The notes: generated from the sequence alone by a model not told the origin. A stretch of 64,000 nucleotides of DNA from Candidatus Scalindua sp. SCAELEC01 (GCA_004282745.1 SHMT01000014.1:1-64000); one strand, 5' to 3'; positions 33,707-42,081 are shown, numbered from the stretch's first letter. A program made the numbers and translations.

Positions 33707-33913
33707 ATGGATATAACATCAACAGTACATCCCAAGATATTTATAATAAACGGCTTTAGTTTTCAGGTTGTTTCTGATTGCCGACTTACAGACATCCAAG
33801 CAGGCAAGATTGCTAGGCATTTTTATCGCACTCACAGGATAAAGATGGAAGATCAAGGAAAGGTGCATCAAGTGCATTTTCAAATGGATCAAGATTCTTT
33901 AGGGCTCCTATAA
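33707..33913 (+). CDS. Possible small plus-strand protein (moron), unknown
   Basis: 68 residues, opposite to the surrounding operon. FIINGFSFQVVSDCRLTDIQAGKIARHFYRTH looks like a genuine small domain and not a chance frame. It overlaps the 3' end of the next minus-strand gene by about 100 bases, so one of the two may be mis-called. No ribosome site is clear. Confidence 0.35.
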   Translation: MDITSTVHPKIFIINGFSFQVVSDCRLTDIQAGKIARHFYRTHRIKMEDQGKVHQVHFQMDQDSLGLL

Positions 33914-34181
33914 GTAGTGGAATATACTTCCTATGCATGACTCCGCGAGTGTTTGTATGTGAAAATATAATTTCAATGCTCTCCGTGCTGTCATATACTA
34001 TTGCTATTGGTGCAAAATCGTGCATGGTTCTTTGCCCTTCACTGCAATCTTCATTTGTGGAGATAAGCATATTTAATGCTTGTTTCAACTCCGTATCCCT
34101 CTTAATAGCCTCAGACTTAGCGCACTTTGGACACGGGCCGTAGTTGCTGTATTTAATTTTATGTTTTTTACAATAAATCAT
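33813..34181 (-). CDS. Small zinc-finger-type phage protein
   Basis: About 122 residues from the ATG at 34181 (MIYCKKHKIKYSNYG), which just overlaps the stop of the upstream gene. CKKH and CPKC near the start look like a zinc-binding knuckle; the rest is mixed. Function unknown. The last 30 residues overlap a plus-strand frame. Confidence 0.5.
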   Translation of the reverse strand: MIYCKKHKIKYSNYGPCPKCAKSEAIKRDTELKQALNMLISTNEDCSEGQRTMHDFAPIAIVYDSTESIEIIFSHTNTRGVMHRKYIPLLIGALKNLDPFENALDAPFLDLPSLSCECDKNA

Positions 34182-34564
34182 AATTCGTTCGCTCTCGCTT
34201 TCGTTTCCCATTCCCGGCAAAATAATTTGATTTTTTCATTGTTTGCCTTGTCGTCATATATCAATTCTCCACCCTTAAAAACTGCCAAATGGTCAGACTC
34301 AGTGTGCTTTGCGTCACCATTAATTACAAACACAATAATGTTGCTGTTTTTGGTAATCCTACTGTACATTATCTCTTGCCCTTTAGTTAATGGCGCCCCG
34401 ACGCTTTTCCACTCAAGCAACAACAAACAGCCGTTAGCCTCCACGGCCCCGTCAATATCTCCGATACGGATCTTGCCACTAAATGCGCTATCTGTGAAAC
34501 CCCAATCGGGAGTCTGTTCCTTGATATAGCAACCTTGTGTCTCGCAATTATGCCGAATAGTCAC
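34178..34564 (-). CDS. PD-(D/E)XK-type nuclease-like phage protein
   Basis: 128 residues. GDIDGAVEANGCLLLLEWKS near residues 36-55 gives the D ... E-x-K core of the restriction-endonuclease fold, which needs metal ions. Cysteines lie near the N-terminus (CETQGC). It overlaps the methyltransferase fusion gene by four bases. It may process phage DNA junctions or act as a small resolvase-type nuclease. Confidence 0.65.
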   Translation of the reverse strand: MTIRHNCETQGCYIKEQTPDWGFTDSAFSGKIRIGDIDGAVEANGCLLLLEWKSVGAPLTKGQEIMYSRITKNSNIIVFVINGDAKHTESDHLAVFKGGELIYDDKANNEKIKLFCREWETKARANEL

Positions 34565-35661
34565 GCCACCACCTTTAAGATCTCACCGTACTTTCGAAAC
34601 TCACTCGTAAACAAATCGTCATTATCTCCACGGTAAAAGAGAGTCTGGCCTTGCCTCGCGCTAAGTGAATCAGAATCAGGATTGACAAACGATAACCTCC
34701 CCTTGGTAAAGCAAACAAGGCTAGATTCCGCCAACAAGCTATGAAACCACTTTGTATCAGAAGAGTTATTTGTTAAAACAATGTAGTTGTCTATATTCTC
34801 AGCTAACAACTTTTCGATAAATTGTGCTATTTCTGGCATTGAATACGGAGGATTTAACCACACCCTCGAATTGTTCCAGCTTTCACACAAGCCGTTATTC
34901 TCTTTTGTGAAATACTTTTTTGCCTGTACCGTCTTTTGTGCAAACTCACTTGACGCGGGATCTAATTCAATGCTTCTCAAAACAAGCCTTGTTGACTCTA
35001 TGACCTCCGGCGGTGTATACCAGTCGTTGACCTTATTGGATATGTGAAAACTGCCGTCTTGCTTTTTCGGCACTTCTAATAAACGCGGGTGCCGTTGTGT
35101 TTGTCGGTATGCCTCCCCGACTGTCAACCTGCCTTCGCTTACCTCTTCCAATAAACTCGGCCTTATATTTCTTATCTCCGTTACTTTCTCCACTTCATCC
35201 GCTTTGGTAGTGATTGTCCTTTGGCGGGGGTACGTTCTACCGTCTGTGGTTTTTCTATCGCATTGGCGGATTTCGCCAATACTCTCTAATTTCTTTCGTG
35301 TAGCTCCCACCGTTTCATGATTAACCCCCAACCCCTTGGCAATCTGTCTATCTGACAACTCCGGCGTTTCCTTTATTTGCGCAATCCTTAACGATTCCTT
35401 TTGCGTCCTGTTCAAATGCCGCCTTGCAAGATTAAGTTTCCGCACATGCAACCGCTTTTCCTCTTCACTCAATCCGTCACGCACAACAACAGCATAATCA
35501 GTAATCCCCAACTCTTCACAAATCTGTTTCCTGTGGTGTCCGTCAAGAATGTTGCCCTCTTCATCAAGCTCAATAGGTATCTGTACCCCTCTTTCTTGAA
35601 TATCCTTTTTTAACTCTTCGTATTCCTCGCTTGTAAGCTCCGGGAATAATTGATATTTCAA
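34561..35661 (-). CDS. ParB-like domain fused to phage N6-adenine methyltransferase
   Basis: 366 residues. The ParB/Srx-like N-terminus (about 1-90) has LTSEEYEELKKDIQERGVQIP and ILDGHHRKQICEELGI. A helix-turn-helix (LSDRQIAKGLGVNHETV, about 98-114) follows. From about 205 there is a phage Dam-type methyltransferase with NDWYTPPEVIES, the catalytic WLNPPYSMPEI near 267, and FTKGRLSF. It likely methylates adenine in phage DNA for protection or regulation. The ParB part may bring it to specific sites. Confidence 0.85.
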   Translation of the reverse strand: MKYQLFPELTSEEYEELKKDIQERGVQIPIELDEEGNILDGHHRKQICEELGITDYAVVVRDGLSEEEKRLHVRKLNLARRHLNRTQKESLRIAQIKETPELSDRQIAKGLGVNHETVGATRKKLESIGEIRQCDRKTTDGRTYPRQRTITTKADEVEKVTEIRNIRPSLLEEVSEGRLTVGEAYRQTQRHPRLLEVPKKQDGSFHISNKVNDWYTPPEVIESTRLVLRSIELDPASSEFAQKTVQAKKYFTKENNGLCESWNNSRVWLNPPYSMPEIAQFIEKLLAENIDNYIVLTNNSSDTKWFHSLLAESSLVCFTKGRLSFVNPDSDSLSARQGQTLFYRGDNDDLFTSEFRKYGEILKVVA

Positions 35662-35681
35662 ACGTTTCGCCCTCCCCTAAC

Positions 35682-36152
35682 TTATAAAATTTCTTTTTCA
35701 AATTCCTTCAACACACACCAAGCCCAACCATGCGGACTTTCCCAAACTTTAATAATGCACGTTACAGACTCGCGCCCCTTAACAAATTTAATTTCATGTA
35801 CACCTGCTTTTAAGCCAAAAAGAGGCAACGGTATTGTGTCGCCTTTACTCGAAACCCTCTCGTATTGTGCGTATCTGTGTTTGCTGAAAGAAGGCAACAA
35901 GCGGAATTCACGACAAAATTGCTTTGTTCTCATGTTGATACTCTGTACCATTTGCTTGACTTTCTTAACTGTTTTAAAAAGGGCAAATTCGTAGAGGTGC
36001 GCGTATTCGTGGTATTCCTTCCGGGCGTGCTCAACAAGTCGCTTTTCAACGCATCGTGACTCTTTAGCCACTACCAACCCGCCAAAATCCTGCCACTTGT
36101 CGTTCTCGTCAACCCTCGCTCTAATGTAGTAATAGGCGTTATTTTTACCCAT
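35682..36152 (-). CDS. Phage protein of unknown function
   Basis: 156 residues, soluble, basic, with a central region KKVKQMVQSINMRTKQFCREF and a C-terminal ESPHGWAWCVLKEFEKE. It is packed against neighbours (8-base overlap upstream). No domain recognised. Confidence 0.55.
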   Translation of the reverse strand: MGKNNAYYYIRARVDENDKWQDFGGLVVAKESRCVEKRLVEHARKEYHEYAHLYEFALFKTVKKVKQMVQSINMRTKQFCREFRLLPSFSKHRYAQYERVSSKGDTIPLPLFGLKAGVHEIKFVKGRESVTCIIKVWESPHGWAWCVLKEFEKEIL

Positions 36153-36369
36153 GCACCCGGCACCCTTTCTCTCTGATTAAAAACAATCTATGCTCTAACC
36201 CCTCTTGATACTTCATAACGTCTTTATATAGCCGTGAGGCTTTCCAAAACACGCCACACCTTACGCAAAAGTTCTGACTCGCATATGAAGTCATGATTGA
36301 AGTGTTTTGGCATGTGTGGTGCCTTGGAACTTTTAACACCTGTTTTAATGTTTCAAGTTGTAGGACCAT
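36145..36369 (-). CDS. Small CxxC phage protein, unknown
   Basis: 74 residues with a CVRCGVFWKASRLYKD stretch, which may bind zinc with the earlier HTCQN cysteine. It overlaps the next gene. A plausible early-operon protein with no known function. Confidence 0.45.
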   Translation of the reverse strand: MVLQLETLKQVLKVPRHHTCQNTSIMTSYASQNFCVRCGVFWKASRLYKDVMKYQEGLEHRLFLIREKGCRVHG

Positions 36370-36506
36370 TTAGAATTTCCACCTTTTCAATTTGGTATAT
36401 TCAAGGATTGAAAATCAGCAATTACATATTTATTAAAATTATTTTCTAAAGAACTCATAATAGCTTGTCGATAATGCATCCAATGAACAAGTCGCTAGGA
36501 GACAAA

Positions 36507-36728
36507 ATGAAATACTGGTATTACAAAACAGCACAAGACACAATTTACATTGTGAAAGCTAATCAAGATTATGATGTCCTGTTCAAAGGTGACTGTATAG
36601 GGACATTTGATGACCCGCAACAAGCAGTAGAAAACTTAGTTAGTGGTCACACAATTTTGGCAGCTTATGGCGACTTAAGCACGTTTGACATACCCGAAGA
36701 AATAGAAGCATGGCAACAAGGCCGATAG
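36507..36728 (+). CDS. Plus-strand moron protein, unknown
   Basis: 73 residues read against the operon. I chose the ATG at 36507 because AGGAGA lies about five bases before it; the longer frame starting at 36465 has no such site. The sequence MKYWYYKTAQDTIYIVKANQD and the acidic Ala/Ile-rich end suggest a small beta-alpha domain. A separate AT-rich upstream region (36375-36500) gives it its own promoter. Prophage genes in this opposite orientation are often expressed in the lysogen, so an immunity or defence role is possible but unproven. Confidence 0.5.
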   Translation: MKYWYYKTAQDTIYIVKANQDYDVLFKGDCIGTFDDPQQAVENLVSGHTILAAYGDLSTFDIPEEIEAWQQGR

Positions 36729-36738
36729 AATAAATGAT

Positions 36739-37059
36739 TCATTTCGGAACATGCCACCCCCACGGATTAGAAAATCGTATATCTACAAGGTGTTCAATAT
36801 GCACCACTCTTTCATCTTGATTTTCTGGTAGATCAATATATTTCCCCTTTCCAAGTTCCATTATCATCAAAAATACATTTGCCGCATAAGGACAAGCTCC
36901 GAATATTTCTGAATATGCTTGTCTTTCTCCTTCATTCAGCCTGTATCTATCACCTTTTATATCCTCACGCATGATCTGTAATACGTGGCGTTCTCTAAGC
37001 TTTTTTTGCCCGTTTCGTCTTCTTAACTTTTGCTTTATCACTTGGAATAAGCCTTTCAT
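36739..37059 (-). CDS. Small phage protein of unknown function
   Basis: 106 residues. A Lys/Arg-rich start (about 1-30) is followed by a helical middle and VVHIEHLVDIRFSNPWGWHVPK at the end. No domain recognised. Part of the minus-strand operon, convergent with the plus-strand moron. Confidence 0.5.
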   Translation of the reverse strand: MKGLFQVIKQKLRRRNGQKKLRERHVLQIMREDIKGDRYRLNEGERQAYSEIFGACPYAANVFLMIMELGKGKYIDLPENQDERVVHIEHLVDIRFSNPWGWHVPK

Positions 37060-37091
37060 AAAGCGTTATCTCCGATCTTGGAAATTCCCTG

Positions 37092-37886
37092 TCAATAAAA
37101 TGGTGAACGTGTTTCTCTGTTTAATATTTCCCCTGACGACCAACCCTTCTTGTATCTGCTTACAAGTGTAGTTCTTGGAATTTTCAACAATCCACTCCAT
37201 TGTGATAAGTTCAAAGTCACTCCATTGTGAGTCAAATTTATGTTGTTTCTTTTATTTGTAGACTGCTCCTTACGTGTCGCCCATTTACAATTGGCGGGTT
37301 CGTAGTTCCCGTCATTGTTTATCCTGTCGAGGCTAGTTTTGTTCGGTCGCTCCCCCATGTCGGATAAAAAATTCTCAAATGATTCAAGCCACCTCGTACA
37401 AACTTTTATGCCCCTGCCCCCATAATTGTTATAAGCGGCATTGCCCGTGTCAGTGCATCGCCTTTTCATGTTTACCCAAACACTATATGTGCTGGTCTTT
37501 GACATACCATGGCTCATTGTGGCAATTCTTGTGCGTTCACTACGCAAACAGCCGCATGATTGAATCTTGCCATTTTTCATATCCGCACCCCTTACAATTT
37601 TCATCTTTCCACAAGAGCATAAAACACGCCAGTAGCCTTCACGTCTTGGGCTTCTGTATCCAAACCCTAATACCGTAAGTCGTCCAAAACGGTGCCCCGT
37701 TATATCTTCACTTTTGGATATACACCCACAAGACCTAGTATCTCCGTTTTTTAAACAATAACCCATTACAACCTTACTTTTTCCACAATCACAAAGTACA
37801 AGCCAGCACGCATTTTTATGTTTATTTAAATGTGAAAACCCCAACACTTCCAATCTTCCAAACCTTAAACCTTTAAGCTGGTTCAT
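37092..37886 (-). CDS. HNH-type phage endonuclease with duplicated zinc-ribbon units
   Basis: 264 residues. Two tandem units of about 60 residues at the start share G-x-R-F-G-R-L-x-V-L-G-F, then C-x-CGK, then SCGC, so they probably bind zinc and DNA. From about 130, TYSVWVNMKRRC and NNYGGRGIKVC are followed by the HNH-like motif TSLDRINNDGNYEPANCKW with ATRKEQ. The C-terminal part is a DNA-binding tail. Such genes are free-standing homing-type nucleases or phage packaging helpers. It directly follows the RusA gene. Confidence 0.8.
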   Translation of the reverse strand: MNQLKGLRFGRLEVLGFSHLNKHKNACWLVLCDCGKSKVVMGYCLKNGDTRSCGCISKSEDITGHRFGRLTVLGFGYRSPRREGYWRVLCSCGKMKIVRGADMKNGKIQSCGCLRSERTRIATMSHGMSKTSTYSVWVNMKRRCTDTGNAAYNNYGGRGIKVCTRWLESFENFLSDMGERPNKTSLDRINNDGNYEPANCKWATRKEQSTNKRNNINLTHNGVTLNLSQWSGLLKIPRTTLVSRYKKGWSSGEILNRETRSPFY

Positions 37887-38365
37887 TAGTATTCACCCTC
37901 CAATTCATACAAAGTAATCTCAACCCTTGGGCGGGCTTTATCAAGAAACCAGTAAATACTTTTTTGCCTAATAAGCCGGTCATTCTTGATAATTCCAGAA
38001 TTTTGAAGCATATCCATTACCAAGGATTCATCTAGGTCTTTACGACGAGACGCATAAAACATGTTGCAATGCAAAAGAACATTGCACGTAATCAGATTTA
38101 AGGTTGACCCGCTTTCCTCAAGGGTGCGCCTCCGATCCCCTACCTGCTTGAGAAATGACTCGCAATACTCCCGCGCCCCTTTGCTCTTGATAAACAGCTT
38201 ACGCCCCGTAGCCTTATTCATTGCAACCTTGCGAGAGTTGGCCTTACTGCACGGCTCCCCGAAAACCGTCATTCTAAATAAGGGTTTATGTGTTCCACTA
38301 GGTGCCGTATGTGATTCAATATCAAAGCTAAACTGTCCTTCTGTAGCTGTTAATGTATCGCTCAT
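37886..38365 (-). CDS. rusA: RusA-like Holliday junction resolvase
   Basis: 159 residues from the ATG at 38365, which follows GAAAGGT. The family motif RKDLDESLVMDMLQNSGII near the C-terminus carries the catalytic aspartates, and RMTVFGEPCSKANSRK near the start matches RusA. It cuts four-way junctions made during recombination and replication, in line with the annealase and nuclease genes upstream. A longer N-terminus is open but would overlap the membrane-protein gene more. Confidence 0.85.
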   Translation of the reverse strand: MSDTLTATEGQFSFDIESHTAPSGTHKPLFRMTVFGEPCSKANSRKVAMNKATGRKLFIKSKGAREYCESFLKQVGDRRRTLEESGSTLNLITCNVLLHCNMFYASRRKDLDESLVMDMLQNSGIIKNDRLIRQKSIYWFLDKARPRVEITLYELEGEY

Positions 38366-38507
38366 ACCTTTCGTCCCTCTCCCTTTTCTCCGCCTTTGTC
38401 TTGCCCCGTACAAACGGCCAAACAACATGTTTAATAAATAGCCCGAACACCAAGACAATGCCCGAACCTAAAACAACCATTCTATGTAATGCTTTTCGTT
38501 CATTCAT
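38328..38507 (-). CDS. Small single-pass membrane protein, unknown
   Basis: 59 residues. One transmembrane segment at about residues 9-27 (MVVLGSGIVLVFGLFIKHVVW) precedes a very charged Arg/Glu/Lys tail. AAGGGGG lies before the ATG at 38507. It overlaps both the upstream gene (ATGAATGA) and the RusA start. Function unknown. Confidence 0.55.
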   Translation of the reverse strand: MNERKALHRMVVLGSGIVLVFGLFIKHVVWPFVRGKTKAEKRERDERYERYINSYRRTV

Positions 38508-38694
38508 TTTCGTGACCCCCTTCATTTTCAATGTCGTCGACAAATAAAAGAGCGCTGCTTTCTGTTTCTTTAAAATTATTTCCCTTGTGCTGGCACAACT
38601 CACGCATAGCGCCTAATGTGTAACGGTTATCGAAGTGGACGCAGAGAACGTCCCAACCTCTTACACACATTTTTTTACACAAAACTTTTAACAT
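38500..38694 (-). CDS. Small phage protein, unknown
   Basis: 64 residues, Cys-rich start (CKKMCVRGWDVLC), acidic end. The start overlaps the stop of the FnIII gene (TAATG) and the end overlaps the next start, so it is part of a chain of coupled genes. No domain recognised. Confidence 0.45.
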   Translation of the reverse strand: MLKVLCKKMCVRGWDVLCVHFDNRYTLGAMRELCQHKGNNFKETESSALLFVDDIENEGGHENE

Positions 38695-39104
38695 TAGCTG
38701 TTAACCTCAATTATTACTGTAATACTTAAGCCTGAAGGATCGACAGGGGATAGCGATTCTGCCTCCTCTGACGGCCCCGACTCGTTACCGTGCTTGTCAA
38801 ATGCTGTAAGGACAAAATAGCCCGGCTTCACATTGTCAATGACAACGGTCTCAGTTCCGGCCCCTATGGTAGCCAAGGCAAAAGTTTTCCCGAATTGATA
38901 CCCGCCGGAAGTATCCGAACGGTAAAGCCTATACCCGTCAAGATCCTTCTCCGTGTTGGCGTCCCATACAAAAGTAAGGTTCTGTACCTTCTTAACCTCT
39001 TGAGCGTCTGACGCCTTGCAATAGATAAGGACGACAATCAAGGTAACGAAAAGAGAAATTACTATGTATGCCAAATCAACGCGCTTATTTAAAAAATTCT
39101 TCAT
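38694..39104 (-). CDS. Membrane-anchored or secreted fibronectin type III-like protein
   Basis: 136 residues. A signal peptide or membrane anchor lies at about 10-31 (AYIVISLFVTLIVVLIY), with a likely cut near SDAQ. The following domain has the FnIII pattern LTFVWDANTEKDLDGYRLYRS, then VDNVKPGYFVLTAFDKHGNESGPS. It would face outside the cytoplasm. A surface-exposed protein in the early region could act on superinfecting phages or on cell contact, but the sequence only shows the fold. Confidence 0.7.
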   Translation of the reverse strand: MKNFLNKRVDLAYIVISLFVTLIVVLIYCKASDAQEVKKVQNLTFVWDANTEKDLDGYRLYRSDTSGGYQFGKTFALATIGAGTETVVIDNVKPGYFVLTAFDKHGNESGPSEEAESLSPVDPSGLSITVIIEVNS

Positions 39105-39420
39105 GTGTACCCCTCCAATTATTAGTATTTAAAATGAGGCAAAGCCGGTCGAAACGTAGCCCCTGTTATACCTTTATCCCTAGTCTGTTCCCCGAATAAA
39201 TGAAAGGCTTACAGAATCGACCAGCAATGTCCCAAATATTACTGATACCCTACATATCAATAGGTTTACTCATGCAATGTTCTCTCAATCCATAGGCCCA
39301 CCCCCTTTCGATTAATCACTCACTTTCTTTACACCTGTTTTTTAATTGGGGAGAAGGCGCCACCGCGAGGGAAAAGCACGAATACAAAAAAACTCACGGC
39401 CCAATGTGTCGGCGCTCCTC
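39105..39420. other. Gap without a gene in the early operon
   Basis: About 315 bases. Only frames below 25 codons are open. A promoter for the downstream early genes or an origin could be here, but no clear motif or iteron set was seen. Confidence 0.4.
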
Positions 39421-39600
39421 CTATTTCACGATAAGCCGTTTTGTAAGATGGGCCGTATCACCCCTTGTTTCTCTTGCTATTTTCAAGCTATCCTCTAAGC
39501 CCTCAATGTAACTATGGCGGGCCTTGAGGGTTTTCTTTTCTTGACCGATTTTCGCTTCAAGCCCGTTTATATACTCCTCCAATTTCGTAGCTCTTGCCAT
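39421..39600 (-). CDS. Small coiled-coil phage protein, unknown
   Basis: 59 residues from the ATG at 39600, which has AAAGGGGGGGC upstream with suitable spacing. Coiled-coil pattern (LEEYINGLEAKIGQEKKTLKAR). The longer open frame upstream overlaps the preceding gene and is probably not used. Confidence 0.55.
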   Translation of the reverse strand: MARATKLEEYINGLEAKIGQEKKTLKARHSYIEGLEDSLKIARETRGDTAHLTKRLIVK

Positions 39601-39604
39601 AAAA

Positions 39605-39829
39605 TTAAGCCCCCCCTTTCTTGTGTGGCGGAAAATCCTTTTTGACGTTCCTTTCCAGAGTCTCGGCAATGATAAGATCATAGTTATTCCTTGCCGCCTC
39701 CCGATCACACATGTCGTTATACATTGACCACATTTTCTTAAGTGTGTAAACCGGGCACGAAACCGACGGTGACTCGACCGCCTGTTCTATGCATGCAACT
39801 AGATAATGCTTTAATTGTCTGATAGTCAT
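39605..39829 (-). CDS. Small phage protein, unknown
   Basis: 74 residues, helical. It contains CIEQAVESPSVSCPVYTLKKMW and a basic end (HKKGGA). GGGGG precedes the start. No family recognised. Confidence 0.5.
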   Translation of the reverse strand: MTIRQLKHYLVACIEQAVESPSVSCPVYTLKKMWSMYNDMCDREAARNNYDLIIAETLERNVKKDFPPHKKGGA

Positions 39830-39840
39830 TGAACCCCCTA

Positions 39841-40521
39841 TTAATACCTAGAACCGGCAACGGACTTTTCTGGATAAAACTCAACGCCGGGTATATTCAC
39901 CTTGCCCTTTGTGGATCTTGCAATATTGCCCAACGTCTTTTCATCAACGACAAGATATTGCCTCGGTATTTTCTTTACGTCGATAATCTTAAATTTCCAA
40001 ATCTCTTTAAAACTTACCCCTTTGGCCTTTTCAACCTTTGGCGGCACGATAGGAACGGGCACGCTTTGCGCCTCAAGTCTGGTCTCCTCTGCCTTCTCCT
40101 CTTGCCCTTTCTCCTCCTGCTTGTCGGCCTTCTTCTCAAGTTTCTCTTTCTGCTTATCTGCCTTGGCCTGTGCTTCCCTCTCTTCTCTCTTCCTCTCTGC
40201 CTCCTGTTCATTGGTATACTTCACCAAGGCCGCCTTGATAAGTGTCTCGGCCCTCTTAAGGCTTAAAAGTGGCCCACTGTTAGCGGTCGCCCCATAACCG
40301 AAAAACTCATTCAATCGTTTCACACCTCGTTGAAATGGCGTAACAAGGTCTTTACGCTCCTTTTCAATCTCCGCCGCTTGCGTTTTTATGCTTCGCAATA
40401 CTGAGACTTGATAGTCATAGCTATCTTGATCTTTTACGAGTATCTTCTTTGCCGTTTCGAAAACGCTCAAAGCCTTGGCTTTGGTATCTTCCATTTGTCG
40501 TGTAATGTTTACCTCTGGCAT
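39841..40521 (-). CDS. Coiled-coil phage protein of the recombination module
   Basis: 226 residues. The central part (about 95-150) is a strongly charged coiled coil (KYTNEQEAERKREEREAQ, KADKQEEKGQEEKAEE). The C-terminal part (IWKFKIIDVKKIPRQYLVVD, KGKVNIPGVEFYPE) is a conserved-looking domain often found next to phage annealases. It is probably an accessory to annealing and nuclease action; direct evidence is lacking. Confidence 0.65.
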   Translation of the reverse strand: MPEVNITRQMEDTKAKALSVFETAKKILVKDQDSYDYQVSVLRSIKTQAAEIEKERKDLVTPFQRGVKRLNEFFGYGATANSGPLLSLKRAETLIKAALVKYTNEQEAERKREEREAQAKADKQKEKLEKKADKQEEKGQEEKAEETRLEAQSVPVPIVPPKVEKAKGVSFKEIWKFKIIDVKKIPRQYLVVDEKTLGNIARSTKGKVNIPGVEFYPEKSVAGSRY

Positions 40522-40530
40522 AACTCCCCC

Positions 40531-41106
40531 TTAATTTAAATTTAAAAGTCCGTGTAAATTTTTAACTTGATAGATTTGCTTGCACGCTAGAAAAGTGGGA
40601 AAAAGTGACCTGTCGCGCTCGTGTGACTCTATCTTATATTTGCCGGTAGGTCTTAAGTACACGCTGTACCTGTCAGCGTCCGGCATTCCCTTGGCGTGTG
40701 AATACGCGCATAATTGTAAGCCGTCAACGTATCGGTTAACGCCTGTCTTATAGTCCCATATAGCGCCCCTTGTGCGCCTGTCAAGCGTCCCGCAATAGTC
40801 ATACGTCTTATGGTATACCCTCTCCTCTGTAGCAAGCGTCTTGTGTTTGAAATCCTTCTTAAATTGAAAGTACGCTTTAATATAGGGCCAAATCTCTTTC
40901 TCAACTGACGAAGGATCAAGCGTCCCTTTTTCAATGTAGTGAATCGCAAGGTGTACGGCCTTCCCACGCTCCCGGTAATAGACTCCCCCGTCATTACTGT
41001 GGCTTACGAAAGGGAAAGCTGCGTTTATAATCTGCGTCACTGATGGGATAACCCGCCCGTTTTCGTCACGGTAAATATGCGTTTCTTCGTCAAGCGTTAT
41101 AAGCAT
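40531..41106 (-). CDS. PD-(D/E)XK phage exonuclease-like protein
   Basis: 191 residues. YDYCGTLDRRTRGAIWDYKTG holds the D ... D-x-K nuclease core. TLATEERVYHKTY and RYVDGLQLCAYSHAKGM (QLxxY motif of RecB-type nucleases) agree with it. The gene overlaps the end of the annealase gene by ten bases. With the annealase it would act as an exonuclease-annealase (Red-type) pair. Confidence 0.82.
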   Translation of the reverse strand: MLITLDEETHIYRDENGRVIPSVTQIINAAFPFVSHSNDGGVYYRERGKAVHLAIHYIEKGTLDPSSVEKEIWPYIKAYFQFKKDFKHKTLATEERVYHKTYDYCGTLDRRTRGAIWDYKTGVNRYVDGLQLCAYSHAKGMPDADRYSVYLRPTGKYKIESHERDRSLFPTFLACKQIYQVKNLHGLLNLN

Positions 41107-41891
41107 TCAGCCGCCCTTTTAGACCACGCCTCAAAGACTTCACCTCTTCTGTCTTGCGGGATATCTTCCGGCAAATCAAAACCCATTTCTCGTAATACCT
41201 CCTTGAAAGCTATCTCTCCAAGGGTATCCCGGAAAGACTCCCATGTCTTACGCCACCCGTCGTCATTCTCGTTTGGCCTCATCTTGGTTCCCTTTTTTTT
41301 GCTGCCGCCATTTGAAGCGTTCGGCGTTTCTTTTACCTCTTTTGGAATTACCATTTCATTAATTGATTCATTGTTGCCTAACTCATCAACTGTGTACAGT
41401 CCTCCAAGATCCTCAGTAAAAGCCTCCCGCAACCCTGCAACAAGGGCGCATTTTCTCAGCATGGTTTTCGGTCTCTGTTTCCATTGGCGGTTGACGGTTC
41501 CGTCTGCCTTCTTTCCTATGTATTCCTCAAGATTCACCGTAACGCTTATAGGCACCTGATACCCGTCAATGAATACGCGACAAGTCGCCTGTTTACCGTC
41601 CTCGGAGACTTCAACCTCATGGCCCCGGTATTTACTGTTACTTTGTGCCCGCCTTAAAATCGCGTCCTTGCCTATGACAATGGCGGCCTTGTCCCTGTTT
41701 CCATACTTGATTAAATACGCGTCTTTGATCCACGGGTTAAGGTTCCGGGCCTTGCACATCTTCATAAAAAATACGATCTCTTGGTCTGACGGCTTACCCT
41801 CACCAGAAACCAAGTAACCCCGAACAACATCAGCCGTTAAAACGACCTTTTCCGTACCAACTTGATAAGATACTTGTAACTCGTTCCCCAC
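41097..41891 (-). CDS. bet: Phage single-strand annealing protein (Redbeta/RecT type)
   Basis: 264 residues. The domain is marked by IVFFMKMCKARNLNPWIKDAYLIKYG, AAIVIGKDAILRRAQSN, YRGHEVEV and KTMLRKCALVAGLREAF, the pattern of Bet/RecT proteins. The acidic C-terminal part varies in this family. Start GTG with AAAGGGG before it. It pairs single strands during recombination-based replication. Confidence 0.92.
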   Translation of the reverse strand: MGNELQVSYQVGTEKVVLTADVVRGYLVSGEGKPSDQEIVFFMKMCKARNLNPWIKDAYLIKYGNRDKAAIVIGKDAILRRAQSNSKYRGHEVEVSEDGKQATCRVFIDGYQVPISVTVNLEEYIGKKADGTVNRQWKQRPKTMLRKCALVAGLREAFTEDLGGLYTVDELGNNESINEMVIPKEVKETPNASNGGSKKKGTKMRPNENDDGWRKTWESFRDTLGEIAFKEVLREMGFDLPEDIPQDRRGEVFEAWSKRAAECL

Positions 41892-41892
41892 A

Positions 41893-42081
41893 TTAACCCC
41901 TTTCTTTTAAGATTCTGGCCAATAGCTTGACCTGTGTTGTGATAGTTTCGACGTAGTAGCTTGACGTAAGTTTGTTCTTATCCGGCTTTTCATCCACGGC
42001 GTCACTTATCATGTTGTCTAGCAGTTCCATAATCTCGTGTTGCTTTTGCATTGCCTTGGTTTTCAGTTCGATATTATCCAC
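41893..42081 (-). CDS. Small phage protein, unknown
   Basis: 62 residues, helical (MQKQHEIMELLDNMISDAVDEK). GTG start, overlapping the upstream gene by eight bases. Part of the early operon between regulator and annealase genes. Unknown role. Confidence 0.5.
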   Translation of the reverse strand: MDNIELKTKAMQKQHEIMELLDNMISDAVDEKPDKNKLTSSYYVETITTQVKLLARILKERG

